DNA from: Telmatactis stephensoni
Taxonomy: Eukaryota > Cnidaria > Anthozoa > Actiniaria > Isophelliidae
NCBI GenBank assembly: GCA_029948255.1
Contig: JALIZF010001525.1
Coordinates: 310,001-374,000, forward strand
Direction of reading: 5' to 3'
DNA length: 64,000 nt
Shown here piece by piece: positions 22,301 to 32,738 of this stretch (positions are counted from its first letter, which is position 1; each line of letters begins with the position of its first letter). The notes below the pieces were generated by a model, which searched no databases, was not told where the DNA came from, and was given only the letters and a program-made list of their open reading frames with translations. Position numbers and translations under genes: made by a program.

Positions 22301-23375
22301 TGATTCTCTACCCTGCTTTGCAGACTTTCTCGATTTTCAATCGTAAAAAAGTGAGTCTATTAAAGCTATTTATTCTCACACTGATTCTTGATCACTTTGT
22401 CATGCAAATTATTTCCAGTTCCAAGAAAAGATTGACCGACTAGGTTGTACTTATGCGAAGGGTGAACAACGTGTTCTGTTGGATAAATTCTATGAAAATT
22501 TTCTGCTCTTAAGTAAAGGATCCATTTTTTTGCAATTATATACAAATTGTTACATTCTCAAAATCTGCTTTATATGATATCTTATGTATTAGAAAAGACG
22601 AATAAAACAATCATTTTGTATCTATCAGTTTTATGGAACACTTCCGAGTCATGTTTGGTAGCGACCCGGCACCGTGGGATGAAGAAAACAAGTATGAACC
22701 AGAAAAACTCGAGGTATGGAAAAAGTAAATGAAAAATTGAGAGCCTGCATAGCTGCATAGGGGAGGGGAGGGGAGGGGAGGGGAAAGCTTGAGGAAAAAG
22801 GTAAAAGTATCTTTCCTCTCCCCTCCACGCCCCTCCCCAAAAAGTGTAGGCCAAGAAATTCAACACATACATATCAACTTTTTTTGCTCGAAAACACGGA
22901 AGTTCTAGCTTTTGATATGCTTAGTGATTTTACTGAATTCCCTAGAAGAAAAATGTTACCACTTTTCTTAATATTTTCTATTTTCTCTTTCCATTTTATT
23001 CTGCAGTGCTACTTCGAAAACCAAGGAAACCATACTCTTTGTCATGTAACGAATTGGACTAGTCTCAACGACGTTCTTTCAGACAAAAGGTAAAGAAAAT
23101 GCCTTCAGTCTCCTTGTTTCAGCTTCTCAAATGTGCCTGCCCGCTTGCTTGCTCGTTCCCTCGTTCGTTTGTTTTGGCACTTTTGCATAATAGTAACGAA
23201 CTTACAGGATAAAAATCTTTCTCTTCCCTTGTTAACCTTCAGCATGTTTGTCTAATGATTTACCGGGATTTTTCTTGTTAGGTTTTTAGTGCGACAAGGT
23301 ACTGCGTCCTTCATCATTCTCGTCAAAGACTCTCCATTCAGAGCAGAATTTCTTTCCAAATATTCAATAGAATGA
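18767..23375 (+). CDS. TTC4: Tetratricopeptide repeat protein 4 (co-chaperone)
   Basis: TTC4 (yeast Cns1) is a co-chaperone that binds Hsp90 and Hsp70 through its TPRs. Eleven exons give 400 aa, against 387 in human: 18767-18904, 19868-19979, 20294-20455, 20770-20847, 20947-21014, 21122-21178, 21590-21676, 21863-22101, 22629-22713, 23007-23089, 23282-23375. Visible features are the N-terminal IPFFRTKP segment, TPR residues from about 84 (AFKDEGNYEYKKKNFRKAI, then YTNRA, then KQWCDEGL), a basic helix rich in KKEERDKRKAKQ, an acidic run of Asp near residue 250, and the C-terminal wheel domain with WPVLFYYPEYKQTDFIAAF. The start ATG sits in a YY1-like context. Ten introns are GT-AG, except the one after exon 5, which is AT-AC. 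Introns 3 and 7 are largely microsatellite. Confidence 0.95.
19131..19305. mobile_element. MITE with GGGGCGTATCCAGG ends and internal poly-C
   Basis: The left end AGGAGCGTACCCAGG is inverted at the right as CCTGGATACGCCCCT. Two long C runs (18 at 19170-19187 and 21 at 19259-19279) lie inside. It is in TTC4 intron 1. The end sequence resembles hAT-like MITEs found in many animals, but no clean 8-bp target duplication is visible. Confidence 0.55.
19333..19366. repeat. (TAA)n microsatellite
   Basis: About eleven uninterrupted TAA units lie in TTC4 intron 1. Confidence 0.9.
20476..20640. repeat. (TTCC)n microsatellite, about 165 bp
   Basis: About 40 TTCC units, with one interruption near 20621, fill half of TTC4 intron 3 (20456-20769). 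The reverse-complement motif forms a similar array in DMAP1 (57520-57659). Confidence 0.95.
21015..21121 (+). other. AT-AC intron of TTC4 with U12-type signals
   Basis: Exon 5 ends at GGTTTAAAA (21014) and the intron opens with ATATCCTTTT, the U12-type AT-AC donor. It ends in AC (21120-21121) just before ATTGAACC. TCCTTAA at 21104-21110 matches the U12 branch-point core and lies 11 bp from the 3' end, the usual U12 distance. Splicing here is phase 0 and gives GLK-IEPNNEKL, which fits the TTC4 family. The intron has 107 nt. No GT-AG alternative that keeps the frame is evident. Confidence 0.88.
21371..21524. mobile_element. Possible MITE (GATCCA ends)
   Basis: GGCAGATCCAGTGAGAGGG is roughly inverted by TAGATCCACCCCTGG. 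It lies in TTC4 intron 6 (21179-21589). The ends resemble a common animal repeat with AGGGGTGGATCTA termini. No coding capacity. Confidence 0.4.
21718..21828. repeat. (CTGA)n microsatellite, about 111 bp
   Basis: Twenty-seven or so CTGA units make up more than half of the 186-nt TTC4 intron 7 (21677-21862) and end 34 bp before the exon 8 acceptor. Confidence 0.95.
22143..22520. repeat. Intronic repeat-like fragment with short open frames
   Basis: It lies in TTC4 intron 8. The stretch at 22420-22520 reads FQEKIDRLGCTYAKGEQ on the plus strand between a good acceptor and a donor-like site. Splicing it into TTC4 gives an immediate stop (TAG), so it is not a TTC4 exon. The part around 22150-22200 looks like an interspersed repeat. 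It is probably a transposon remnant. Confidence 0.3.
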
Positions 23376-24828
23376 CAAGGAAAACGCATTTCTAGAATTA
23401 ATATTAACAATATTGGAATTTGTTTAAGTGAATAAAGACTACTGTATTACTGTTAGACTTTATTTTTTAACGTTATTTAAATGAATTATATATTGTAAGC
23501 ATACATACTTTTAAGAAATAGATTCCATTTTCGAATTCCGTGTTACATCCAATAGATGTAACAAATGACGTCAAAACGTGGCGAGAAAAAAGTACGCCAC
23601 GAGACGAAGTCGAGTGCCAGACTGTCGTTCTAACCACATTTTGACGCCTTCTGCGACCCACGGAAAATGGAATCAATTTGTTTTACAAAATATTCATCGA
23701 AACATTTCAACCAATCAGAACGCGCGTCAGATTCTGTACTGTAATCACACACAGTTTTTGACCAATCAGAGCGCGTGTAATATACCAATTATTATATAAA
23801 TGTGGTGGCCATTCAATTTCATAGGGAATGGAGCAAATGGTCACTCAATAAAAGTTTGCAGAATACAGGACGGGAGTAATTATTTGCTGGCGCTACTCAT
23901 TTACAGTTTGTAAATATTTTTACATTTTGGCCTTAAATTTTAGCGGGAGGGAAGGGCACAGCGAGAGGCTTGGTAGTATAATATCAAGGTATAAAGATTA
24001 CTTCTTCGTACTATTACATCTACAAAGTGGTCACTTAGAAAACTAACCATTTTGTGGTAGATGGTGTCTACAAAATCTATATTATCTATTTACAATTGCA
24101 ACCTTTTCTCGATTAAGGAAAATTGATACATACAGTCAAGAGCACCGTCAAAATGAACTCCAGAAATAGAAAGAGCACTTCGATATTAGTAGAAGTGCAA
24201 AGTTTCAGTTTATAAGATGAATAAGAGAAAAAAAAATGTCAGCAAATTTAAGATTAGATATTTTCTTAAGATTCGTTTGGAAAAACGCGTTGGATGGCAA
24301 GTCGTGCCATCTTAAATTTATTGTCATTTCTCCTGTATTACATCTTATGAGCTGAAACTTCACCTTTATTACTAATATTAGATGCTCTTTCCATTTCTGG
24401 AGTTCATTTTGACATGTAGTGCTTGATTTAAGGGGGTATGTGGTCCACGTGACCTGTTAGTGCAAATGGCCTTTTGATTTGTATACATATTGAATATAAG
24501 AGGCCAATAAATTCAATAAACTTTTTTCATAATTCTATGGCAGCTAGGTATTTTATAATAGAAAGGGGACTTTGGATGGCTAAAATTGCTCGAGCTCCCG
24601 AACACTAAATCGATTTCGAATATTACTCAGAGATTTATCTAGAGGACTATTGCAAAACGATGACGTATAGACCAGATTCAACCAATCACGCCTCAATTCA
24701 AGATTTATATTTTGTAATTAATCACTTCATGACGAATTCATGACGAATCATGTCACTCCACTAAGTTACGTCAGCCAATTAGAACTCAGCAGGCATGTGT
24801 GAAGGCATCAGTGTACTCGTTGCCAGCT
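23376..24828. other. TTC4-receptor A intergenic region
   Basis: The two genes converge here. AATAAA at about 23432 is a plausible TTC4 poly(A) signal. The stretch 23680-23780 (TTTCAACCAATCAGAACGCG and CTGTAATCACACACAG) is shared with 50205-50295 downstream of DMAP1, so it is a dispersed repeat. A palindromic MITE occupies 24147-24413. I see no gene. Confidence 0.6.
24147..24413. mobile_element. Palindromic MITE, arms about 75 bp
   Basis: GTCAAAATGAACTCCAGAAA at the left end is inverted as TTTCTGGAGTTCATTTTGAC at the right after one mismatch region. Inner arms also pair (AAGTTTCAGTTTATAAGATG with CATCTTATGAGCTGAAACTT). No coding capacity. Confidence 0.75.
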
Positions 24829-27800
24829 TTACGACGCTAAAACAGCCCAGTACACCGCGTTAAATATCAAGAAAGCAATCGGGAATAATATTTTGCACAT
24901 CTGGTTGAAAATGTTTCCCATGTCGCTCTTGGTCACGTGAGCTGGGATGCCGCAAAGGGTCTTGGTAAAACTACGGTTCACAACATACTTGGACTTCTTG
25001 TGATGAGTACGACTGCGCATGATTGGATAGACAGCACCCTGTGAGTCAGCCACGTAGTGTGAGATGTGGTTGCCAATGTCTTCTGGCGTCGTCATCTGGA
25101 AAAAATTAGAATAGTCAACAATTATTCTCACCTAAACTCTGGTATGTTTGTTGTTGTTGTTTATGTTGTTTTCCTTGTATATTTGTTTGTTTGTTTGTTT
25201 GGTTGGTTGGTTAGTTGGTTTTGAGGGAATTAAGCTTGTTAGAGACCCTTGATTTCCAGGGCAACGCCGTCTACCGATATATCAATGAAAGCGATCAGTT
25301 GTGCGTCGATGTATGAGCATATCTCATACTTCTTTAATAGTTTAGATTGTCTAGCGTAAAACAATTCACGAATCATTGCAGGCCAATCAGGATTGTCCCT
25401 CAAGTCACGTGAATAGTCGCACGAAGCATATCAAGATTGTCTGAAAACGGCTTGGGAGGGGGAGGGGAAAGGAAGGGATAGTCTCTCGATCCTTCCTTTC
25501 CTACCCCCTCTTCTCAGAGCCGGCCAAGAAGATAAGGAAGGATTCCTCACCGTTGGAGTTGTAGTAGTTGAGTTGGGGGTCACGACAGGGTGTGATCTCT
25601 CCAGGGGCAGAGAAACACGTTCTTTTCTTGACATTTGGTTCAGCATGAATATCAGAAGACACATGATCAGAGTAGTGAAGACAAACAAGAAAGATCCCAT
25701 TAAGTACCAGTCTATCATCTTCGGGTAGCTAACGCGTGGCATGGTCGAGTTACTGGACCCGAGCAAGAAGACGATGGTCAGAATGGTTGTTATCCCAAGT
25801 GAGATGCGCTCACCAATAGAGTTACAGTCCATCCAAAACACTATCCAGCTCATTATCACCATGACAACACAAGGAACGTAGAAGTTGATGATATAGAAGC
25901 CAAGACGTCGTCTGAATGTGAAGGAAACCTTTAAATTCCTGTAGTTTCCTGATGGGCGAGAAAACGTAATGGAATGATTTTTGATCGTTAATTCAGTTTC
26001 TTTCAGTCTGTTAAGGTGTTGGGTGGGTTTGAGCTTGAAATCGTCCTTAAAACTACTCATTGTATGTACTAACACCTGCAGCGCCAAGTTAATTTGATAT
26101 AAGCTGATCTTTCCTCGATCTTTCCGCGTTTGACGTCGTCGATAAATTATTCAAAATGGCGCCGCGAATTGTTAGAAGGGTGTATAAGGCTACGTTTTGG
26201 AAACGGTTATATTTTGGTTAAGCTTCTAGCACTCAATGAAACAGCCGTTTATTTTCGTCAAAAACGACGTTTAGTGTGGATAGCAAAAATGAAGAAAAAA
26301 GATAAAAAGTAAAGTAAAACAAAGCGACCATATTTAACGTCGATAACTCGTAACAGTAATTCAACTGACAAACCTGAGGTCGACGGTGCGCTCATTTTAC
26401 TCCCCTCTCTCCACCAGTGCTCCGTTGTAAGGGTATTTAAAGCTAATCAAAGCTACACAGATTGGAAAGAAGTCGAAACAAGGATGTGAGGTCTGGGGGG
26501 ATCAAACTCGGGACCTCTCGCACGGAAGGCCGCGCACTAACCAACTGTGCCATTTAAATTGAATTTATCAGGATTAGAGAAGACGTAGCCTTTAAAAAGA
26601 CCATCCTTGGGAACCCATGGCCAGCGGTATTATTCTGTCGCTCACTCATAGAGAAAATAGCCCTGGGTGGTTGTCTGTTAGAACTCGTTTCTGATTGGTC
26701 AACTTGATCAGGTCGACCAATCAGCATTTATTATATAAAGAGATTTACAATTACAGTTAAAATGACGTCATAATGATTAAGTTCTACAAGACAATGTTCC
26801 CAGGGTATTTTTTCTCCCGAGTTCCCGAGAATGAAAAATACGCGATCTGTATTAATCTCTCTACTTACCAGCAACATAAGTCTGGTCAATCTCCTCTATC
26901 TCCCACTTATCCATGTCAAACTCAGCTAGCTCCTTATTGAATATCGTGATTGGATTACGACCTTTCCAGTGAAATGCAACATGGTTATTCGTGTACGCAA
27001 CTAGAAAGGAAAAATATTACTGTCAATAAAACGTAAATGCTCCATCTGTGTTGGTGTTTGGATTAGATTGTTTGTAAGAATGCCCAGTGAATCAGTAATT
27101 CTTCAAACTCACAGCTTTCTAGAATGAGAGAACATTTCTGCACGTCCATTGGAAAGTTCTGTAGGTACATCTGACAAGAAGCTCGCACCAGCATTCTGAT
27201 ACAAAAAAAAAATTAATTTATTCAAATAATAGAAGGATTTTAATAACAATGGCTGACAAGATCGAGCTAATTTTATACACACATACAATAAAATGAGACG
27301 AGGGTAATGGGACGTGACAAAACAGCTGACGGAATTAAGAAAGGAAGGCGATAGAAGAAAAACGCGAGGAAAATGCATGAAAAATATATACATATAATCA
27401 AGACATTCTAAACTATATAAGAAGACGTGTAACGTTCTGTTACGTTGTTCTGAAAGAGCCGGGTACATATAACACTGAAATATACTTACAATAAACGCGC
27501 GCTCTGCCTGTTGATTAGCACGTGGAAGCGTGTGTCCAAAACTCAATAGACAGCATGCTAGCTAACGTCAATTTTTCATTTTTTCGTCTTTTTACTATAG
27601 CGTACGGCCTATAAGTTTGCATGGCTATGATATGGATGCACTTGGTCGGCTGCTAACAACTCGAGAAGCTATAGACACACTCGGCTACACCACTCTCCCG
27701 TGCTAACCAATCTCCCGCGTACATGAATGCTTAGTAGACGCACGCTGACTGTTGACAATTTCTTCAATTTTCTCGATAATGCACCCCCCTTGAAGACGAT

Positions 27801-30800
27801 AATTTAAAGTGTTCCCTTGGTTAAACTTCACTCTCGCCCACTAAATTTGTAATATAAAGCGCCAGCGCCCAGGGCGCTTAATTTAATAAACTGAAAGCCC
27901 TGCCATGCAAATTAACCCCCAGCTCAATCACCTTGCACTGAAATAGACTTCACCATATTTGGAGATCAAGGCCAGCTGGTTTTCTGGGTGGAGCTCATAA
28001 TCATTATTGTTATTGAAATACGTATCGGGGCGCCAGATTCTATCCACGTCTTTGCCCCCAAGAGATATGGTGCCGTCCATGCCATGAGCCAATCGGATGT
28101 CAGTCCATTCTTGACGTAGAAACATGGACGTTGTGAACTCCTGGAAGTGAGAATATGAAAATCCACAATTTTTGGAATAGTTGCCATAAAATCAGACGCG
28201 AAAAAAAGAAAGGACAATTGTAGAGATTTTTCGCACATCACCAATGCCAAAATAAAAGTTCATATTAATAATGTGGCAATCTTTAAAACTTAATTTTAAT
28301 ATCCAGCCCTTCACAAGCCACCATCTACCCCAAGCATACCAACTCCACCTACACCCTTCCCTTCAGGTGTGTCATCCCCTCCTCTACCCTCGACGTGCAA
28401 CTTCACCTCACCCCCCTCCCCACAGGCCGATGTACCAAACTGCTAACTCTCATACTATACTACTTCTATGTGTTATAGAAGAATCAAGAATAGTTATATT
28501 TTTCTAAAATTTTCTTGAGCACTTACCATATTTGTCTCTTTGATACTTGTAAAGGCTTGAACACCTATACTTAGATATACGTCGCAAGGATCCTCTGTAA
28601 AGAATAAAGGCTTTGTCTGAGGTGGACATTAACAGGGTCCGTTTACGGCTCAAATGACCCAAAAGGTCCTGATAAAGTTTTCAAATGTTACTCAAATCGC
28701 GCAATGTTTTCAATCTCTGTAATATACGGAACGTTTACAGCTACTCGCAAGCTCAACATCAATCAACGGGCCCCGCGTCGCACGCGGCGATTAAGAGGCC
28801 CCCACAGTCCCAAGGCTATAGACCTTGGAAACAGGTAACTCATATCAGGCCCAGTCCACACCGAAACGCTATGTAAATGACTAAAAAGTTGTCTGTTCAC
28901 ACAATCGTTTTCACTTTGTTTTTGCCTGTCCACATGAGAACCATGCAAACGCTGTGAAAACGACCTCATAGGTCCTGGGCACTAATGAACATGCGCAAAC
29001 GTTTGTTTATCCTGCTTATGAAGGACTGGGAATGAGTCACATGGTTAGCCTTTTCGAAAAGAAGCGTTTACGACTGTTCACACGGAAACGATAAGTGAGC
29101 GTTTTCGGAAATGGTCGGCACTTTGAAAAGAGTTTTCAAAATAAAAGAAGCGTTTCCGGTGGTGAAAAAGATCAGTGTTCTCGTGTGGACGGGACATGTA
29201 AACGCTCAAATAATAAGCGTTTACAGATGAAAACGTCTCCGCGTGGACGGGTTTCAGAATATTGTTTGATTACCTCCAGCGTTTGGTCTTGCTCTTCGGT
29301 CATAGTTTTCGGGGTGCAGCATTCTCTCGGTTAACATCGTGGCGTTGATGATTTCTGTTCTGTCCATGTAACTGCTCTCTGTAACTACACTTAGAAACCA
29401 CAGGTTTTATCCAATTAGTTTTTGTAATCAGTACTAAATTCAGTTACGTTACAGGGAAACGAACGAGTAATGAGGAACGCAATAGTCAAAACCACCAGAT
29501 TTGTAGTTCGTGACGGTATATGCACTCTGATTTATGATTGCGATTACTTATACTAATGTTGGTTCGTCAATCCTGGTTGAAGCTGATGGTGATGCCGTTG
29601 ATGCCGTGATCTTGGTGTCTTAGCTAACAAGACCTGGTTGTCAGGCTCAAAACTGCATATTAAATTAAACCAACATCTAGCATATTAAGCCTTGAGCTTT
29701 TTTCTCAAATTCATCCTTTATCTACACTCATCTGGCAAAGGTGTGTATAGTATAATGGCTGTACTAGGTTCGTCACGCAACGTTTATCTTAACAGAGAAA
29801 AAAGTTGCGTGACAACCCTAAGGACGTCTGCGTAGACTGAGTGAGTCAAAAGTCATACCTTGTCGAGGAGTACGTCTACGATGATGATGATGATCATGAT
29901 GACTGTAGCTGTAATAATGACGAATGGATAATGATAATATTGACAATATGTACTTTTTGACTGAGTTGGAGGGCCAGACGGGAAGGTATTTGGCTCGAGG
30001 TCATGCCAGTACGTACAGAATGAACGAGAGCCCAATGCATTTTATCATATGACCGTTTTTGACCACTTTATTTCTATTTTTGAACGCACGCGGGGGTGCG
30101 AGTAAGGATACGGTTTTTTCCGACCACCTTCGAAAATCCGTATGTGCCCCGTCACGTGACTATATCTAAAGGTTTTCTTAGGAGCGCGCGGAACCAAATA
30201 CTGGTCACATGATAAAAACAATAACGTTAGGGATGGTGGTAACGATGATGATGATGATGATGATGGAAATGATAATGATAATAGAATGAATGACACCGCG
30301 TACAGTTCCGAGGTTTGCTGAGAAGTTCGCAATTCAAGTGGAGATTTTGAAGTTCACAACAAACTAATAACGAACTTCGTTACAGTCAAAACTGTATTTT
30401 GTGGCCAATGCAACGATCAAAGTCCCAGAAACTGGTCTTGGTGAGGGTGGCGTACCGGGCTGAAATCGTCACGGAACGAGTTTCAGTTGAAAAGCTAAGA
30501 TCTTCATGTCATCTCCGTTGACACGGGTGAAAAACGCATTACACATACTCGGAAGTTTTAAATAAAGCCATTGGACGTTTAGTAAAAATCTTGAAAGTTA
30601 ATGTTGTCCGTGAAAAGTTAGTGCTTATCTTTTCCTAAAACATCGCTTTAGTTGTTTTCTTTCCCTCTGGTCAAATAATAAACAAGAAATTCGCATAATA
30701 CACGACAGTTGAATTGACAGTATTTTTATTTGTAAACACGAACGCATCTACGAATTCCCGCCAAATTTTTGGGCATGCGCAATGCGTTTTTCACCCTTGT

Positions 30801-32474
30801 CAACTCCGGTAAGACTCATGTAAAAATAAATGAATTCTTTTTCCGGTCTCCAAGTGAACGTATGACTTGAAAACTGTGTACAACTCGTGCCGTAACGAAC
30901 TCAACCTGGAATGAAATCGTTCATCGATGTTGACGTAGACTTAAAGTGGCAAATATGTGTAGCGTCATGTAGTTGGTAGGCGCAGCGCGCTACCGGCCTG
31001 CAGCTAAGCCAGATGTCCGGAGGTTCATCCTCACAGACCTCATATATTTGCCTTGACTTCTCCCTAAATCTGTGCAGCTTACGGTGTGTTTTACATAATT
31101 AACTGAGCTTTGACACGTGCATGGGTTCCGAGGTTTGCTGAGAAGTTCCGAAGTTCAAGTGGAACCTTTGAAGTTCACAACAAACTAATAACGAACTTCG
31201 TTGGCAAATTAACCTCGAAATTACTTTCTAGTGTGCCTGGAGCTATTTCGGTCTTAGCTTGTAGGTTCGATGATTTTGAAAGGGTCAGTGTTTGTGCAAA
31301 TAGCTACATACGCGGTACGTGTTTCTACTTTCTCTACTTTCTCGTATTTACGATACAAGAAACAATTTTCTTTTCTTCTAAGTTGCATCTTACAATTTCC
31401 AGATCCATGTATTGACACAACTTTTTTACGTGCAAAATCTCTTCAGTAATATTTGAATTAAACGCTCCCCTCAAATAAGCTCCCCCTTCGAAGCTTCCAA
31501 ACTAATGCTGAATTGAGTTTTTTGCTGGATTAAGATTCAACATATCATGCAGGCGAGGTTTGCAAACTCCCCAAAGCAGTGTCGTATCAAGTATAGAATA
31601 TTTGAAATCTCAAACGTGGTCTGCGATCAAAGACGAACAAATCAGATCATCACACGACTTGTCTGTCCGGACGATTCAGTTGACTGTCTTCTAGTGTAAA
31701 AATGGCCAATATGTCACTGGCCTTTGCTCTATCTAACCTGCGTGCAGCCCAACAAAACCCTGGTTTAGTACGTCTGCGAATCAGCGACAGATTTCTTGTT
31801 CTAGACCCCCAGCGAAGTATCGAGATATATGTACTAAACTGTGATTGGCTAACAGTTTCTTTGATTCTAATAACGTTTGCGATTGGTCAATACAAAATAT
31901 CAACAGCAAGCCCAAGTGCTCGTGCTTCTACTACGCTCTCTCGTGTTCTCTCAGCATCACGTGTGTTTTGATGTTTTGATCAGGCTATCAAACACGGAAA
32001 ACAGTTTTTTATTGTCTTTGATCTCCATATTTAAATGACAGGTCTGGACATTTTTACGATTAGTAAGACCAGTTATCCATATGTACTTAGGGTGTTTTCC
32101 ATTTAGTGGAACCAACCGGCCAGAACGGCCAGTTCTTAAATGGTACATATGTCAATTCCTAGCTCTGGCTGGAATCAGTCCTAATCATTCAATCATTCCT
32201 AAGAAATCAGGCCGTTCTGGCCGGTTGGTTCTACGAAATGGAAAGTACATCTTAGAATGATCATATATTAATGCAAACTCTAAAAATCTATGATGGTGGA
32301 CATGGTGATGATTGTGGATGTGATATGTTTTGACTACCAGTACTAGTAACCACATGTCCTCATAGAGGGCTTTTATTTATTATTGTAAGATTTTAGTTAC
32401 CTGGCATCTTTGCCTGATACTTGAATGACACGCAGAATCAAAGCCAAACCGAAACACAAAGAATAAGAAAACAT
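24829..32474 (-). CDS. Cys-loop receptor A, GABA-A/glycine-like body with Gly-Glu-Arg pore motif
   Basis: This is a pentameric ligand-gated channel subunit of the plasma membrane, probably synaptic. Eight exons give 443 aa: 32474-32401, 29374-29274, 28594-28527, 28140-27932, 27195-27113, 27000-26869, 25948-25551, 25095-24829. Visible features are a signal peptide (residues 1-21), loop D FLRQEW (88-93), PDTYF in loop A, a Cys-loop C158-C172 with exactly 13 residues between the cysteines and the FPMD core, loop C aromatics (TYVAGNY), M1 about 239-261, M2, MPRVSY, M3, a loop of roughly 100 residues, and M4 FPIAFLIFNAVYW near the C-terminus. At the cytoplasmic mouth of M2 the motif is G268-E269-R270 (DNA 25806-25814), where anion channels have Pro-Ala-Arg. 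I infer cation selectivity. The ligand is unknown; the aromatic residues would suit GABA or a similar amine or amino acid. It is a tandem paralogue of receptor B. Confidence 0.92.
26340..26556 (-). mobile_element. tRNA-derived SINE
   Basis: It lies in receptor A intron 6 (26868-25949). On the minus strand, TGGCACAGTTGG (26552-26541) fits a pol III A box, and GAGTTTGATCC (about 26510-26500), some 35 bp on, fits a B box. The tail (CTTGTTTCGACTTC, then AATCTGTGTAGCTT) matches the tail of the plus-strand SINE at 30962. The head does not fold into an intact tRNA, so it is a SINE and not a tRNA gene. Confidence 0.65.
28848..29253. mobile_element. Palindromic MITE, family P2, copy 2
   Basis: The ends GGCCCAGTCCACACCGAAAC and CTCCGCGTGGACGGG are inverted, and the interior carries AACATGCGCAAACGTTTG and GGGAATGAGTCACATGGTTA, the inverse of words in copy 1 at 6120. 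It lies in receptor A intron 2 and ends about 20 bp from the donor of exon 2 (29274). Confidence 0.7.
30304..30384. repeat. Direct repeat, left copy
   Basis: TTCCGAGGTTTGCTGAGAAG to AACGAACTTCGTTA recurs at 31124-31203 in the same orientation with few changes. Both copies lie in receptor A intron 1. Confidence 0.75.
30514..30811. repeat. Imperfect inverted repeat between the direct repeats
   Basis: GTTGACACGGGTGAAAAACG near 30520 is inverted by CGTTTTTCACCCTTGTCAAC near 30785. No coding frame lies between. It could be the ends of a small DNA element nested between the two direct repeats. Confidence 0.5.
30962..31082 (+). mobile_element. tRNA-derived SINE
   Basis: A tRNA-like head (TAGTTGGTAGGCGCAGCGCG) is followed by GGAGGTTCATCCTC, a good B box. 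The tail (CTTGACTTCTCCCTAAATCT) is shared with the minus-strand SINE at 26340. It lies in receptor A intron 1. Confidence 0.6.
31124..31203. repeat. Direct repeat, right copy
   Basis: This is a near-identical copy of 30304-30384, about 820 bp away, in receptor A intron 1. Confidence 0.75.
32096..32248. mobile_element. Palindromic MITE next to receptor A exon 1
   Basis: TTTCCATTTAGTGGAACCAA is inverted as TTGGTTCTACGAAATGGAAA. Both arms continue with CCGGCCAGAACGG and its inverse. It lies in receptor A intron 1, about 150 bp downstream of exon 1. Confidence 0.75.
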
Positions 32475-32594
32475 TTTCTTTCCTGAAGTGGAAAATTAAT
32501 ATCACTATTTATAGCCATTAACTTCAATGCAGCAACAAAATGGAATCATACCGAGTGGTGAACTGAAGGGGGGAGGGGGCGGGATACTAAAGGG

Positions 32595-32738
32595 TTATTA
32601 ACCGAGCGCGAGGTCTGTATGGGAAAATATCAGACCGAGGTCTTGACAGTACGGACCAGAGCCGTAGGCGAGGGTCCGTACAAAAAAAGACCGAGGTCTG
32701 ATATTTTCCCGTACAGACCGAGCAAGCTCGGTTAATAA
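32595..32738. mobile_element. Palindromic MITE in the upstream region of receptor A
   Basis: TTATTAACCGAGCGCGAGGT at the left is inverted at the right as CCGAGCAAGCTCGGTTAATAA with small differences. The arms continue for about 50 bp (GGAAAATATCAGACCGAGGT). It begins about 120 bp upstream of the receptor A start codon. Inverted TTATATGGCTA words at about 32748 and 32880 suggest it belongs to a larger element. Confidence 0.75.

Noticed and set aside
22161..22520. Extra TTC4 exon in intron 8
   Set aside because: Joining it after exon 8 gives an in-frame stop within a few codons, and the family has no matching segment.
26480..26556. tRNA gene on the minus strand
   Set aside because: A and B boxes are present, but no intact cloverleaf with an anticodon stem is evident, and its tail is shared with another SINE copy.
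27109..27546. 145-codon minus-strand frame
   Set aside because: It runs from receptor A exon 5 back into its upstream intron in another frame; the exon itself reads in the receptor frame.
31702..31971. 89-codon plus-strand frame with an ATG
   Set aside because: Antisense within receptor A intron 1, no known family, and overlapping repeat-like sequence.
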